Part shown: positions 30,528 through 39,083 of the stretch, one piece after another
Position numbering within the stretch: position 1 is the stretch's first letter
Layout of the letters: each line of letters begins with the position of its first letter
DNA from: a virus
DNA length: 64,000 nt
Virus record (IMG/VR): IMGVR_UViG_3300010157_000035
Span: 1 to 64,000 of that record
Reading direction: 5' to 3' (one strand)
Program-made: the position numbers and the translations under genes
The notes under the pieces: generated by a model
The model's input: only the letters and a program-made list of their open reading frames with translations
Told to the model about the DNA's origin: nothing
Database searches by the model: none

Positions 30528-31349
30528 TTAGTTGGCCTTTAGTATAAATTGACGCATTTGATCGTTGATATCGTTTTCTCTTAGCTTTTCCCAGGGATCT
30601 TGTTTGCCTGTTTTGATACGATCCCACCAAGTTGAAGTTGATCCTTGACTTTTTAAATATGTGTCAATGATTTCACACTCTTGCATACGCAATTGAGTCA
30701 TTTTGGGATTGTGAAAATCTCTAGGATTACTGGGATTTCCTTCTAGCAGTTCTCTTTCTTTGTAGGTAGCATCCAAGTTGTTGCCGGTGAGGTCAGCACG
30801 GTCGTGTAGAACATTCACTTCAATACGTTCCCAGATATCTACTAGATAAGCAATTTGGCTTAACCAAGCATCAGTCATACTGTGCAAGCTCAAATGTCCA
30901 ACAAGATCCAGCCAAGCTCTAGGCACAATAGGAAATATACTGTAAGGATGGTCTTGGTGAGTATGCACAGCCAACAACTTGAAATCTCCAGTGCGTTTGA
31001 CAATTTCTAAATCCCAATCTTGACTTTCCATCAGTGCATCGTCATTCCAGAAAAATATCCAGTCTGCGTCTGAATTTTTACTTAGGGTATTGATGTATTC
31101 GTTAAGACGACTGTATCCAAGTGGTTCAAAAGTCATAGCAGTGTATGCGACCTCCATCTTGTCCAGTTGCGGTTGCAATGATTCTTCGAAATGGGCCAAG
31201 CCCACTGTGTCGTCTGTGTCTAGACCCAACAACACTTGTATGCTAGACAGATCTGCGGCTTTTTCAAGCAAGCCAACGAGACTGCGTGTTAATGCCGCAG
31301 TGCGACCCCGGGTGGGCAATATGATTGCTATTTTGTATTCATGTGGCAT
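30528..31349 (-). CDS. family-2-like glycosyltransferase
   Basis: 273 residues: N-terminal AIILPTRGRTAALTRSL is the GT2 nucleotide-binding start, and WIFFWNDDALMES carries an acidic DD in place of the usual DxD. The Arg-rich tail is unusual. A TATAAATA box lies upstream (31358-31365). Its 3' end is 9 bp from the SDR gene. Confidence 0.7.
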   Translation of the reverse strand: MPHEYKIAIILPTRGRTAALTRSLVGLLEKAADLSSIQVLLGLDTDDTVGLAHFEESLQPQLDKMEVAYTAMTFEPLGYSRLNEYINTLSKNSDADWIFFWNDDALMESQDWDLEIVKRTGDFKLLAVHTHQDHPYSIFPIVPRAWLDLVGHLSLHSMTDAWLSQIAYLVDIWERIEVNVLHDRADLTGNNLDATYKERELLEGNPSNPRDFHNPKMTQLRMQECEIIDTYLKSQGSTSTWWDRIKTGKQDPWEKLRENDINDQMRQFILKAN

Positions 31350-31357
31350 AGTGCGAA

Positions 31358-31365
31358 TATTTATA
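31358..31365 (-). promoter_or_regulatory. T4-late-like TATAAATA box
   Basis: Exact TATAAATA on the minus strand, 8 nt before the ATG at 31349. Confidence 0.4.
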
Positions 31366-31398
31366 TGCGCCGTTTATTCAGTGATAATTTGTTGTTCA

Positions 31399-31557
31399 TC
31401 ACCAATGACGTACGACGCCTGCGATTATAAAAAAGTTTGTGACGACGTATATCAATACAATTACCGTTCTGATGCGGGCAACACGATCTGCTTCTGCATC
31501 AGTGTTGCCGGCTTTTTCGCCTAGTGCTTTGGCCCAAAGTCTCCAGATCCTTTTCAT
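31399..31557 (-). CDS. small membrane protein (52 aa)
   Basis: ATG at 31557 overlaps the stop of the upstream gene (ATGA), which decides the start over the GTG at 31584. N-terminal MKRIWRLWAKALGEKAG, a charged middle and one hydrophobic helix (TVIVLIYVVTNFFIIAG). This arrangement is familiar from T4-like cyanophages (recollection). Function unknown. Confidence 0.6.
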   Translation of the reverse strand: MKRIWRLWAKALGEKAGNTDAEADRVARIRTVIVLIYVVTNFFIIAGVVRHW

Positions 31558-31751
31558 GTGCCACAATCTATACGCCATGGACACTGTGATAATGTGTTGG
31601 TGCTACAGTCGTCTTGACCAAAGCACCACGGTGATTCTGAGCCACGTTTTAATCGAATTACAGTGTGAAGTTGCATACGCTCTTCACTATTACCTAACCC
31701 CTCGTTAGAGAACCGGGCTTCTTCGTTTAATAGATTTTGTAATTCACTCAT
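31554..31751 (-). CDS. small Cys-containing hypothetical protein (65 aa)
   Basis: Ends with CFGQDDCSTNTLSQCPWRI followed by DCGT: four cysteines in a tight pattern suggesting a metal site. Coupled upstream and downstream by ATGA overlaps, always beside the 52-aa membrane protein here. Confidence 0.6.
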   Translation of the reverse strand: MSELQNLLNEEARFSNEGLGNSEERMQLHTVIRLKRGSESPWCFGQDDCSTNTLSQCPWRIDCGT

Positions 31752-32476
31752 CGAATAGTGATTCCACGTTGTATAAGATTTTCATGTTCTTGAACAATGT
31801 TGGACTTGTTACTCGGATCTAATTCTACGCCTAATCTCGGTGCAATAACAGTTTCAACGTAATCCCAGTGGGCCAATGGTGTTGGGTGCGAGTCGTTTTT
31901 GTTGTATCTATGACTGGTATGTATATTATGATTTTGTTGTCTAAATGTTTCAAGTGAAATGTCTAATAGACAATTGTTATCAATTTGAAATCCTTTATAT
32001 ATTTCCTCCAGCCTTGGATCATTTTTTATATCTGTTTCGGCATGAAATAAAGGAAATGCTGCAAAATGATAAGCAGAATATCCGACAGATTTACTGTGTA
32101 AATCAATCAACTGTATATAATCCATTGTGGTTTGAAAACGTTCCACTGGATGATAATAGTTAACAAAAAACTCTTTGCTTTTTAAAACAGCACTGCCTTG
32201 ATGTCGCCAATGGTTTGTTGGATCCTTGTTGGGCATAAGGTATGGCTCCTCGCTATAAAAACTCCAGCGATCAAAACTGGTCCACAGGACAATAACTACA
32301 TCCTGTGGACGTGCATGTTTTACAATAGATCTTGCAACAGTGGCATTGTCACATCCGCCTATGCCAACTCGAGAATAAGAATTAAATTCTCGTCCTAAAA
32401 TATCAGCCCAGGTGCTCCAGCAGTATGAGGTATAACTACAACCAGAAGCTAACAAGCGACTGTTTTTTATGCTCAC
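31748..32476 (-). CDS. SGNH/GDSL hydrolase-like protein
   Basis: 242 residues from a GTG start at 32476 (GTGA overlap with queD). Block I is ASGCSYTSY; GIGGCDNATVA supplies the Gly/Asn blocks; KNDSHPTP near the C-terminus carries the His with Asp at -2 rather than -3. The same WTSFDRWSFYSEEPY segment as other members. Confidence 0.65.
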   Translation of the reverse strand: MSIKNSRLLASGCSYTSYCWSTWADILGREFNSYSRVGIGGCDNATVARSIVKHARPQDVVIVLWTSFDRWSFYSEEPYLMPNKDPTNHWRHQGSAVLKSKEFFVNYYHPVERFQTTMDYIQLIDLHSKSVGYSAYHFAAFPLFHAETDIKNDPRLEEIYKGFQIDNNCLLDISLETFRQQNHNIHTSHRYNKNDSHPTPLAHWDYVETVIAPRLGVELDPSNKSNIVQEHENLIQRGITIR

Positions 32477-32979
32477 GCAAACAGATCCTCGTCCCATTCA
32501 CGATGACCTTCGCGGAATGCCATGTTACTTTGTGTTTCGCGCACTTCTACACGATAGCACCATAAACGAGCAGCCTCACCAGGTCCCCACATCTCTGGAA
32601 TGTAAACACCGTTGACGTATTTGTAAAGCATATCACTGAGTCCTTCACACCCTAATCGAGGTAGCACTACAATCTTGGCCATATTCTTTTCTTGTAGTAA
32701 CTTAAATGTCTCCATCTCGGGATCATCTTGTGCCACAATAAGCGTGTGGTCAAACTGATCTTCTAGGGTTTTCTTTAGTTCTTTAAGTCCACCATAGTCG
32801 GCGGCCCAGTTACGCACATCCAGTTCGTTAGTTCCAAAATAGAACTTCATACTAAACGAATAACCGTGTATCAAGTTACAATGACTGTCTGCCCTCCATT
32901 GTCTATATGCACATGGAAATGCGTCGTGGTACTCTTTGGTACTAGTGTATTTGTAAACTACGGGATTTAATGTTGTCAT
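32473..32979 (-). CDS. queD: 6-carboxytetrahydropterin synthase (QueD)
   Basis: 168 residues of the T-fold. The FPCAYRQWRADSHCNLIHGY segment holds a Cys and His residues of the Zn/catalytic site; the usual HGH is HGY, as in a QueD subgroup seen in cyanophages. QFDHTLIV carries the Asp-His pair; the C-terminal half has an extra RLWCYRVEVRE strand. It turns dihydroneopterin triphosphate into carboxy-tetrahydropterin for QueE. Strong promoter and AGGAG Shine-Dalgarno upstream. Confidence 0.85.
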   Translation of the reverse strand: MTTLNPVVYKYTSTKEYHDAFPCAYRQWRADSHCNLIHGYSFSMKFYFGTNELDVRNWAADYGGLKELKKTLEDQFDHTLIVAQDDPEMETFKLLQEKNMAKIVVLPRLGCEGLSDMLYKYVNGVYIPEMWGPGEAARLWCYRVEVRETQSNMAFREGHREWDEDLFA

Positions 32980-33000
32980 GCTGTTTTTCTCCTATGTTAA

Positions 33001-33029
33001 AGTATAGCATAGGCGGCGGAGTTTGTAAA
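33001..33029 (-). promoter_or_regulatory. sigma-70-type promoter of queD
   Basis: TTTACA (33024-33029), 17 bp, TATACT (33001-33006). Confidence 0.7.
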
Positions 33030-33057
33030 GCGGGACGATGCCGATAGGCCGCTGAGA

Positions 33058-33288
33058 TTACTTTTTCTTATCTGGTGCTTTTTTTCTAGCCGATTTAGTG
33101 TCAGTGACATCAGCTGATTTAATCAATTGTTCCACTGTGTCAAGGGCCTCGGTGGTGGCAAACATTTGCCAAAGTCGATTGCCGGTGGCGTCAATGGGCG
33201 AAAACTTGAATTCGATCACTGAATCATCTTTAAGACGCAGTTGAATAATTCGTTCTTGTGGTAGGTTTACTGTGCGGAGGCCTGTCAT
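33058..33288 (-). CDS. hypothetical protein (76 aa)
   Basis: A beta-rich N-terminal part (RIIQLRLKDDSVIEFKFSP) and a Lys-rich tail (SARKKAPDKKK). No family recognised. An AATAAATA-like box is about 25 nt upstream. Confidence 0.6.
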   Translation of the reverse strand: MTGLRTVNLPQERIIQLRLKDDSVIEFKFSPIDATGNRLWQMFATTEALDTVEQLIKSADVTDTKSARKKAPDKKK

Positions 33289-33312
33289 GTTGTGTCTTTC
33301 ATTGTGTTGAAT

Positions 33313-33471
33313 CTATTTATTATCTTTATTTGTGTTGTTAGTGTTTGCAGGTTGTGTCTCAACCTTATCAAACGCCGGATTGATATATGGTTCTACCACA
33401 GTCTTCTGTGCAACTCCCCAGCCAACAGCTGAAAAGAAACCAACCACTATCCATGTTGCAACTATTACCAT
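33313..33471 (-). CDS. small membrane protein (52 aa)
   Basis: ATG at 33471, TAG at 33313. One N-terminal hydrophobic helix (VIVATWIVVGFFSAVGWGVA) then a polar Asn/Thr-rich tail facing the periplasm or cytoplasm. Directly downstream of the large lipoprotein gene; AAGGTAA is a possible ribosome binding site. Confidence 0.5.
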   Translation of the reverse strand: MVIVATWIVVGFFSAVGWGVAQKTVVEPYINPAFDKVETQPANTNNTNKDNK

Positions 33472-33489
33472 TTTACCGTTACCTTTTAG

Positions 33490-36126
33490 TTAAAATGTAT
33501 ATCTGTATTCGGCCATTGCACGATACTGACCGTTTTGTGTGGCCATACCTGACAATCTATAGGCATTGTGTCGATCAATAACACCGGTATATAATGCACG
33601 AACATACGGAGTGGTTTGACTCACAACACCCATCTTAGTGTTAGTATACACTGGATTGCCTGCGTTGTCAACACCAGTTGGCATAGTGGCAGTTACATTG
33701 CCACTCAATACAACCGGTTTCACACCTGCATACACACCAAGATCACCAAAGCCCAATTCGTTATACCGATAACCGGTTTCGACCCATCCAGCAAAGATTG
33801 GACTTACATCAGTTATGATGCCAGATTTAAAATTGGTAGTGGTCATCATCACGGCGCCTTGAACACTGAATCGATCTTTCTTATATGTCATCACTTGCTC
33901 TAAGGTGCTACTACTGTTAACTGATCCAAAGGATCCAGTAAAGTTCAACCACGGATTGGTGTTGAGACTGGTAAACTGTAGACCGGTAGAAAAGTTACCA
34001 CGTCGGTATATTTCTGGTAGACCAAAGCTCCATTGGTTAGTGGGTCTAGGTTGTCCGGGATACATGCCGACTGATTGTTCTCCAAACTCTTTTGGCAGTA
34101 ATGGGGCACCAATCATGTTGGTTTGATTACGGTTCTCTGCGCCAAGGCGCACAGCCATGCCTTGCGTATTATACACAGTATGTGTATTGCTATTCAGCAT
34201 GTATTCAGTATGACTGGTAAGATCATATTGATCAATATGTTCGGTGTTGAATGTGTAACCGTTGGGTCCAACCGAGTTTGTGGTGGCAAAATTCAAACTG
34301 TAATTGCGCCCCAAAGAATCAAATGCCTGCATCTGATTGAAGCCCGACATGTTGACACCAGCAACACCACCGGTTATACTGTTCAATGCCACAGCACCGG
34401 ATCGGGTGGCAATGCTCAATGCTCCGGCTGGACTTAGTAATTTGTCAGGATTCAATACCAATCCAGAACCAGCGTCGGTCAGGTATGTGCTGGATGTTTG
34501 TGCCAACACTTGATTGACCTGTGCCGAACTCATCCATGGCCATGTTGCTTTGACAGTATTGAATGCTGTTTGTGCTGTGATCGGACTGACTTGCGATCCT
34601 ATGAGACTGAGATAGGTAGACATCCGCATAGGACTTGTGGCATCGTTGTGCCATTGTAGTGTGCTGACCAGATACAAGTTGTTGCTTCGATCTTTGACCA
34701 CAGCTACTTGATTGCCGCTGTTGGCAGTGTTGGCAACCAGGTTGGCTTGGCTGGCAAAGTCAGTGATGATATTTTGGAATGCCGCCACATAAGGACCTGT
34801 GGCACTTTGTTTGATCAAGATTTGTGTGCTGCTGTTGGCAGTACCAGACCAGTCGGTGCCACTCAGGATCATACTTTTAAAGCCGTTGCCCAGATCCACA
34901 AATTGTGGACGATAGGTACCATAGGTATTGGTATTATAACCGGTTACCATGGTCGCTGTTACATCGGTGAAATTGCCTGCGCCGTCGTTTTGTAAAAATT
35001 GTATGGCTGATTGTTTTACTCCGCCACTGGTGCCGGGTGAACTGAACAGAATTAAACTTTGATTGCCACTGGCATTGAAATCATAGTTTATGATCAAGTA
35101 ATTGTGACTGCTGTTGCCCAGTATTGGCGCAGGCAAGTCTCGGGCCCAATTGATGCTGAGTTTGTTGGTAGCAGGATCTATAGCCCAGGTATACATTTTG
35201 GTAGTGCTACTGCCGCATCCACTCCATGCCGTAGCACCAACACAGGCCCTACTGTCAGTGGCCACCAGTTGTGTTGAGCCATTGTTTATGAAGTCAGCGG
35301 CCGCAATGCTACTTGCACCCCAGAACAGATCATTGTTGCCACGAGCTTGATATACCGTAAATCCGTTCACACGATTGTTCATCAAGAATGTGGTGTTGGG
35401 ACCATAGTCTGTGATAATAGCATCGGTCCAACCCGACCGGGTTAGGTCAGCAATCGTACTTCCATGCCCCCAAACCTGAGCACCCAATTCGATGGTATCA
35501 CGAGTAAACTGACTGCCGGTATTTCGAAACAACCAAGCCTGACTAGATCCAGCGGAACCATACCAGTTCATATCAGTGGCTGGAACAATCAACATGTCGG
35601 TCTTGCCGGTCTTAAAAAAGTCGGCAAAATGCACACCTGTGGATTCGGCTCCTAGGATTGAGTTTGTTCCGTTGGGAAACCATTTGGCTGTTTCATTGAC
35701 AAAACTGCCATCTTTCCAATTGAACAGTTGTATACTACTGTTGACCCACTCGCCACTGGTAGCCGGTTGACTCATGCGTCCGGTTACAATCATACTGTCA
35801 GCACCGTCACCGGTCAGATTGTTTACCACATGCTGTTGACTCACTGCGGTTTTGGTCGAGTCCGCGGTGTAAGGATTGAATGTGCCGGCCAGTGTAGGTG
35901 TGCTGAACGGAACAGTATCGCGGCTGCCGGATGCAAATCCATATCTAGACAAGGTGCCAGAACTGTAATAAGGTTCATCGCGTTTGAGGATCGGATTGGA
36001 GCCATTGGTGGGCCAAGTCGTTGTGCCACCACCGCCACCACCACCACCGCCACAGGCTGTGAGTAAACAAACGGTCGCTACAGCCAAGGCCATAACAGTT
36101 GGTTTGATTACACATGATTTTTTCAT
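33490..36126 (-). CDS. large surface lipoprotein with FG-GAP/VCBS-like repeats
   Basis: 878 residues. A lipoprotein signal (lipobox LLTAC, Cys about residue 25) is followed by nine Gly. Residues ~80-480 contain repeated strand-Asp/Asn-rich turns typical of integrin-like beta-propellers (NLTGDGADSMIVTG, ADLTRSGWTDAIIT, DFINNGSTQLVATD, DFNASGNQSLILF). The last ~250 residues alternate aromatic/hydrophobic positions and end YRYTF, like an outer-membrane barrel. Probably exported to the host outer membrane and possibly surface exposed. Own promoter upstream. Looks host-derived. Confidence 0.72.
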   Translation of the reverse strand: MKKSCVIKPTVMALAVATVCLLTACGGGGGGGGGTTTWPTNGSNPILKRDEPYYSSGTLSRYGFASGSRDTVPFSTPTLAGTFNPYTADSTKTAVSQQHVVNNLTGDGADSMIVTGRMSQPATSGEWVNSSIQLFNWKDGSFVNETAKWFPNGTNSILGAESTGVHFADFFKTGKTDMLIVPATDMNWYGSAGSSQAWLFRNTGSQFTRDTIELGAQVWGHGSTIADLTRSGWTDAIITDYGPNTTFLMNNRVNGFTVYQARGNNDLFWGASSIAAADFINNGSTQLVATDSRACVGATAWSGCGSSTTKMYTWAIDPATNKLSINWARDLPAPILGNSSHNYLIINYDFNASGNQSLILFSSPGTSGGVKQSAIQFLQNDGAGNFTDVTATMVTGYNTNTYGTYRPQFVDLGNGFKSMILSGTDWSGTANSSTQILIKQSATGPYVAAFQNIITDFASQANLVANTANSGNQVAVVKDRSNNLYLVSTLQWHNDATSPMRMSTYLSLIGSQVSPITAQTAFNTVKATWPWMSSAQVNQVLAQTSSTYLTDAGSGLVLNPDKLLSPAGALSIATRSGAVALNSITGGVAGVNMSGFNQMQAFDSLGRNYSLNFATTNSVGPNGYTFNTEHIDQYDLTSHTEYMLNSNTHTVYNTQGMAVRLGAENRNQTNMIGAPLLPKEFGEQSVGMYPGQPRPTNQWSFGLPEIYRRGNFSTGLQFTSLNTNPWLNFTGSFGSVNSSSTLEQVMTYKKDRFSVQGAVMMTTTNFKSGIITDVSPIFAGWVETGYRYNELGFGDLGVYAGVKPVVLSGNVTATMPTGVDNAGNPVYTNTKMGVVSQTTPYVRALYTGVIDRHNAYRLSGMATQNGQYRAMAEYRYTF

Positions 36127-36159
36127 ATAGTCACTCTAAGAATAATTGTTCATGCAACT

Positions 36160-36188
36160 ATTATAGCAGGTGACTATTTCTGGGTCAA
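36160..36188 (-). promoter_or_regulatory. sigma-70-type promoter of the lipoprotein gene
   Basis: TTGACC (36183-36188), 17 bp, TATAAT (36160-36165). The -35 box overlaps the ferredoxin stop region. Confidence 0.75.
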
Positions 36189-36511
36189 TCGCGCTTTAGA
36201 TACTGTAGTTTATCAGCAACACCGGACCATTTTTCATGATCGGGCATGGATTCTTTGGATTTGGTAATGGGTTTCCAACTTCGAGCCAGTTCACGATTAA
36301 GGTCAATAAACTGTTGCTGATCCTTTGGCACATCCGATTCGGCATATATAGCATCTTCGGGGCATTCTGGAACGCACACTGCACAGTCAATACAGCCGTC
36401 TGGATCAATGGCTAAAAAGTTTGGGCCTTCTACAAAACAATCAACTGGGCAAACGTCTACACAATCGGTGTGCTTGCAAAGAACACATCCGTCGGTTACA
36501 ACATAGGTCAT
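36185..36511 (-). CDS. fdxA: 7Fe ferredoxin (FdxA type)
   Basis: 108 residues: cysteines in TDGCVLCKHTDCVDVCPVDC and GCIDCAVCVPECP provide [3Fe-4S]/[4Fe-4S] ligands (C9, C12, C17, C21, C25, C40, C43, C46, C50), followed by the FdxA-type C-terminal extension. Start at 36511 by ATGA overlap. Phage ferredoxins are usually plant-type; a bacterial FdxA could supply electrons to the radical SAM enzymes here (inference). Confidence 0.88.
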   Translation of the reverse strand: MTYVVTDGCVLCKHTDCVDVCPVDCFVEGPNFLAIDPDGCIDCAVCVPECPEDAIYAESDVPKDQQQFIDLNRELARSWKPITKSKESMPDHEKWSGVADKLQYLKRD

Positions 36512-36732
36512 GCTTGTTGACCTTCTAACCATTCATCAACACGCTGTTCGGCCTCTGCCTGCGTGATAGCTGGCACTGAGATTTCGGCCAATTCTCCCAT
36601 ATTGTGTCGAATAGAATACGGCGCTGGTTTGCCAGAAAAAATAATTTCATCCATTCGACGAAATACAGCAAATTCTTGTAGATGTTTGGCTCGTTCAATT
36701 GCCACTGCTGTCAAATCATTTATATCTTTCAT
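36508..36732 (-). CDS. hypothetical protein (74 aa)
   Basis: A small acidic, helical protein; the C-terminus VPAITQAEAEQRVDEWLEG resembles a capping helix. Located between folE and the ferredoxin gene, coupled to the latter. Confidence 0.55.
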   Translation of the reverse strand: MKDINDLTAVAIERAKHLQEFAVFRRMDEIIFSGKPAPYSIRHNMGELAEISVPAITQAEAEQRVDEWLEGQQA

Positions 36733-36746
36733 TGTATTTTCCTTGG

Positions 36747-37490
36747 TTATCGTGGAGCAAAGTCCTGTTGCAGTTTAATGTTGTCAAAGAATTCTTTCTT
36801 TGTACCTGGATCTGTATTAAATGATCCTTGTAATACAGTTGTCTGCGTTAGACTTGAATGTGCCATAATGCCACGGTTTTCACAGCAACCATGTGTGGCT
36901 TGAATGTAAACACCGACGTTTTCTGAGTCTGTAGCTCGCATAATTTCACGGGCTATGTCGTTACACAGTTCTTCTTGTAGGGTTCCACGACGACTGCACC
37001 ACTGGGCAATACGTGTATATTTTGACAGTCCAATGAGTTTGTTGGCTGCAATGATTCCGATGTAGGCAACACCAGCCACAGGCTGATGATGATGGCTACA
37101 CATACTACGAAGCTCACTCCTAACCACCAACATACCTTCATAACGATCCGGGCTATCGTTTGGAAAAGCTGTTGCATCGGGTGCTGGTTCATATCTTCCT
37201 GCCATTATCTCATTAAAATACATCTTGGCCAGTCTACGTGCTGTGCCTTGGCTATTAGGATCCGTTTCTCGATCAATTAACAATCGGTCTAGCACTAGTT
37301 CAAATGCTTCTGCGGCTTCATCAATTAAGATTTCCTTATCACCTTCAAATAGGTAGTCACTGATGTTGTCACCGGCCCAAAAACGTTTCTTATCGCGCTT
37401 CATTGCAAAACGAATTGCGTCTCCAAGATAACCTTCTTCGTATTCCTTGGTATCCATCACATCCAGTGCTGTTTCATTTTTTTCTGTCAA
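36747..37490 (-). CDS. folE: GTP cyclohydrolase I
   Basis: 247 residues. Zn ligands are present: C131 and H134 in SMCSHHHQP, and Cys in HGCCENRG (202/203). GLSKYTRIAQWCSRR and the ATHGCCENRG active-site region are intact. It makes dihydroneopterin triphosphate from GTP, the first step of the 7-deazaguanine pathway. The start codon appears to be TTG at 37490 with GGAGAG 6 nt upstream; no in-frame ATG is nearer than residue 12. Confidence 0.9.
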   Translation of the reverse strand: MTEKNETALDVMDTKEYEEGYLGDAIRFAMKRDKKRFWAGDNISDYLFEGDKEILIDEAAEAFELVLDRLLIDRETDPNSQGTARRLAKMYFNEIMAGRYEPAPDATAFPNDSPDRYEGMLVVRSELRSMCSHHHQPVAGVAYIGIIAANKLIGLSKYTRIAQWCSRRGTLQEELCNDIAREIMRATDSENVGVYIQATHGCCENRGIMAHSSLTQTTVLQGSFNTDPGTKKEFFDNIKLQQDFAPR

Positions 37491-37535
37491 TTTTTACTCT
37501 CCGAGTTAGGGTCGAGGATGACCAGTCATGTTGAT

Positions 37536-37564
37536 ATTGTAACAGGTATTTAGATTTAAATCAA
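37536..37564 (-). promoter_or_regulatory. sigma-70-type promoter of folE
   Basis: TTGATT (37559-37564), 17 bp, TACAAT (37536-37541); -35 overlaps the end of the upstream gene. Confidence 0.6.
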
Positions 37565-38139
37565 TGGTTAAATGTAATTTTTCTGCAATCAGGATAGATT
37601 CCAGGTTGTGCTTTTGGTTCGATAACGGGCAACAATTCCAATCCCTTTGCACACAATTCCAAGGTAGGGCAGTAATGCCAACCTAGTATTAGTTCGGTTT
37701 CTTTTTGCCAAGGTAAATGCAGGTCACGGCCATCTGAACGTTGACGACTCATTATGCGATATGCTTCAGGATCATCAAGCAGTATAGCACCCATCTTTCC
37801 TAATTGTAATGGTTTGGTCCATCCAAAACTGAGACACTGCATTGAGCCAGGTCGATACATGTTTCTTTCCAGTCGACGGGCACTGTCCCATATACGAGTG
37901 TTTATAAAATGATATTCGCCGGTCCAGGCCTCGTCAGTCATGGTGTAATCTATGCCCAGATGAGTCAATGCCATTGGTACGCTGAGATAGGTGTAGGCAG
38001 AAAATTGACATTCTTTAACACCCTCATACCGCATACACAGTTCGATGGCATGGGTGCAACCATCAGTTACAACCACATAAGGAGCACCGGTGTATTCGGC
38101 CAATGCCGATTCAAAGTCAAACAAGGTCTTAAAGCTCAT
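37561..38139 (-). CDS. short DegT/AHBA-type aminotransferase-like protein
   Basis: 192 residues from the ATG at 38139 (ATGA overlap with galE). EYTGAPYVVVTDGCTHAIEL is the N-terminal start of DegT/DnrJ PLP enzymes and SFGWTKPLQLG is where the PLP lysine would be. Normal family length is about 370, so both the large middle part and the C-terminal domain are shortened. Either a minimal sugar aminotransferase or a decayed one. Confidence 0.6.
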   Translation of the reverse strand: MSFKTLFDFESALAEYTGAPYVVVTDGCTHAIELCMRYEGVKECQFSAYTYLSVPMALTHLGIDYTMTDEAWTGEYHFINTRIWDSARRLERNMYRPGSMQCLSFGWTKPLQLGKMGAILLDDPEAYRIMSRQRSDGRDLHLPWQKETELILGWHYCPTLELCAKGLELLPVIEPKAQPGIYPDCRKITFNH

Positions 38140-39083
38140 TGATCGTACCAGGTCCATACGTGTTGTATGATATCAGTTAATCCAAATCGTGGTTGCCAGC
38201 CACTTGCGGTCATAAATTTGTTGGCATCTGCTATCAGTTGAGCTGGGTCGCCTGCACGTTTTGGTCCGTGTAGATAAGCAATGTCTCGTTTCAGCACAGT
38301 AGATGCTGCTTGTAATATTTGTAAATTGCTATGGCCTTGGTTGGTGCCTAAATTGTATATGTCTGATTTGACAGCAGGGTCAATGGCCGCAATATGTGCC
38401 TCGGCTAAATCTTCTACATGGATGTAATCACGAACGCAGGTGCCATCTTCGGTAGGGTAATCAGTGCCATACATGGTAAAGTCGCGGCCGTCACGCACAC
38501 TTTCTAGTATGCGAGCCACAATGTGTGTAGCACCAGGTGCTTGTCCATGACGACCTTGACTGTCGGCGCCACACGCATTAAAGTAACGAAATGACACAAA
38601 GTCCAATCCATAAGCCTGATGATAACTCTTCAACATCCAATCGGTCATCAACTTGCTTTCGCCATACGGGCTAATAGGTTCAGTAGGATCGACCTCCTGT
38701 ATCGGAGTCATGATAGGATTGCCATACGTTGCGGCACTTGAACTAAAAATAAATCTGGCACTGATCTTGTATTGTATCAACCGATCCAATAGCCGTTTAG
38801 TTTTGACAAAATTGTTGTCGTAGTATTCGGCAGGATCCTTTACACTGGGACCTACTAAACTTGTGCCTGCACAATGAATGATAGCATCTGGATTAAACAA
38901 CACAATCGAATCCAGCGCAACATCGCCGCTGAAATCTCCGGTGAGCCATTTGGCACCTGAGTCAAGTAACCGCTCACTGGGCACGACACGATCAATTGCG
39001 TAGACACTGTGCCCAGCATCTAGCAATTTAAGAACAGTTTCACCACCAATGAATCCAGCACCGCCAGTTACAATTACTCTCAT
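38136..39083 (-). CDS. galE: UDP-glucose 4-epimerase-like SDR
   Basis: 315 residues: TGGAGFIGGETVLKLL at the N-terminus, SSSAATYGNP, YGESKLMTDWML (catalytic Tyr-x-x-x-Lys), RYFNACGAD and RDYIHVEDLAEAH are all GalE hallmarks. It interconverts UDP-glucose and UDP-galactose (or N-acetyl forms). Overlaps both neighbours. Confidence 0.88.
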   Translation of the reverse strand: MRVIVTGGAGFIGGETVLKLLDAGHSVYAIDRVVPSERLLDSGAKWLTGDFSGDVALDSIVLFNPDAIIHCAGTSLVGPSVKDPAEYYDNNFVKTKRLLDRLIQYKISARFIFSSSAATYGNPIMTPIQEVDPTEPISPYGESKLMTDWMLKSYHQAYGLDFVSFRYFNACGADSQGRHGQAPGATHIVARILESVRDGRDFTMYGTDYPTEDGTCVRDYIHVEDLAEAHIAAIDPAVKSDIYNLGTNQGHSNLQILQAASTVLKRDIAYLHGPKRAGDPAQLIADANKFMTASGWQPRFGLTDIIQHVWTWYDQ

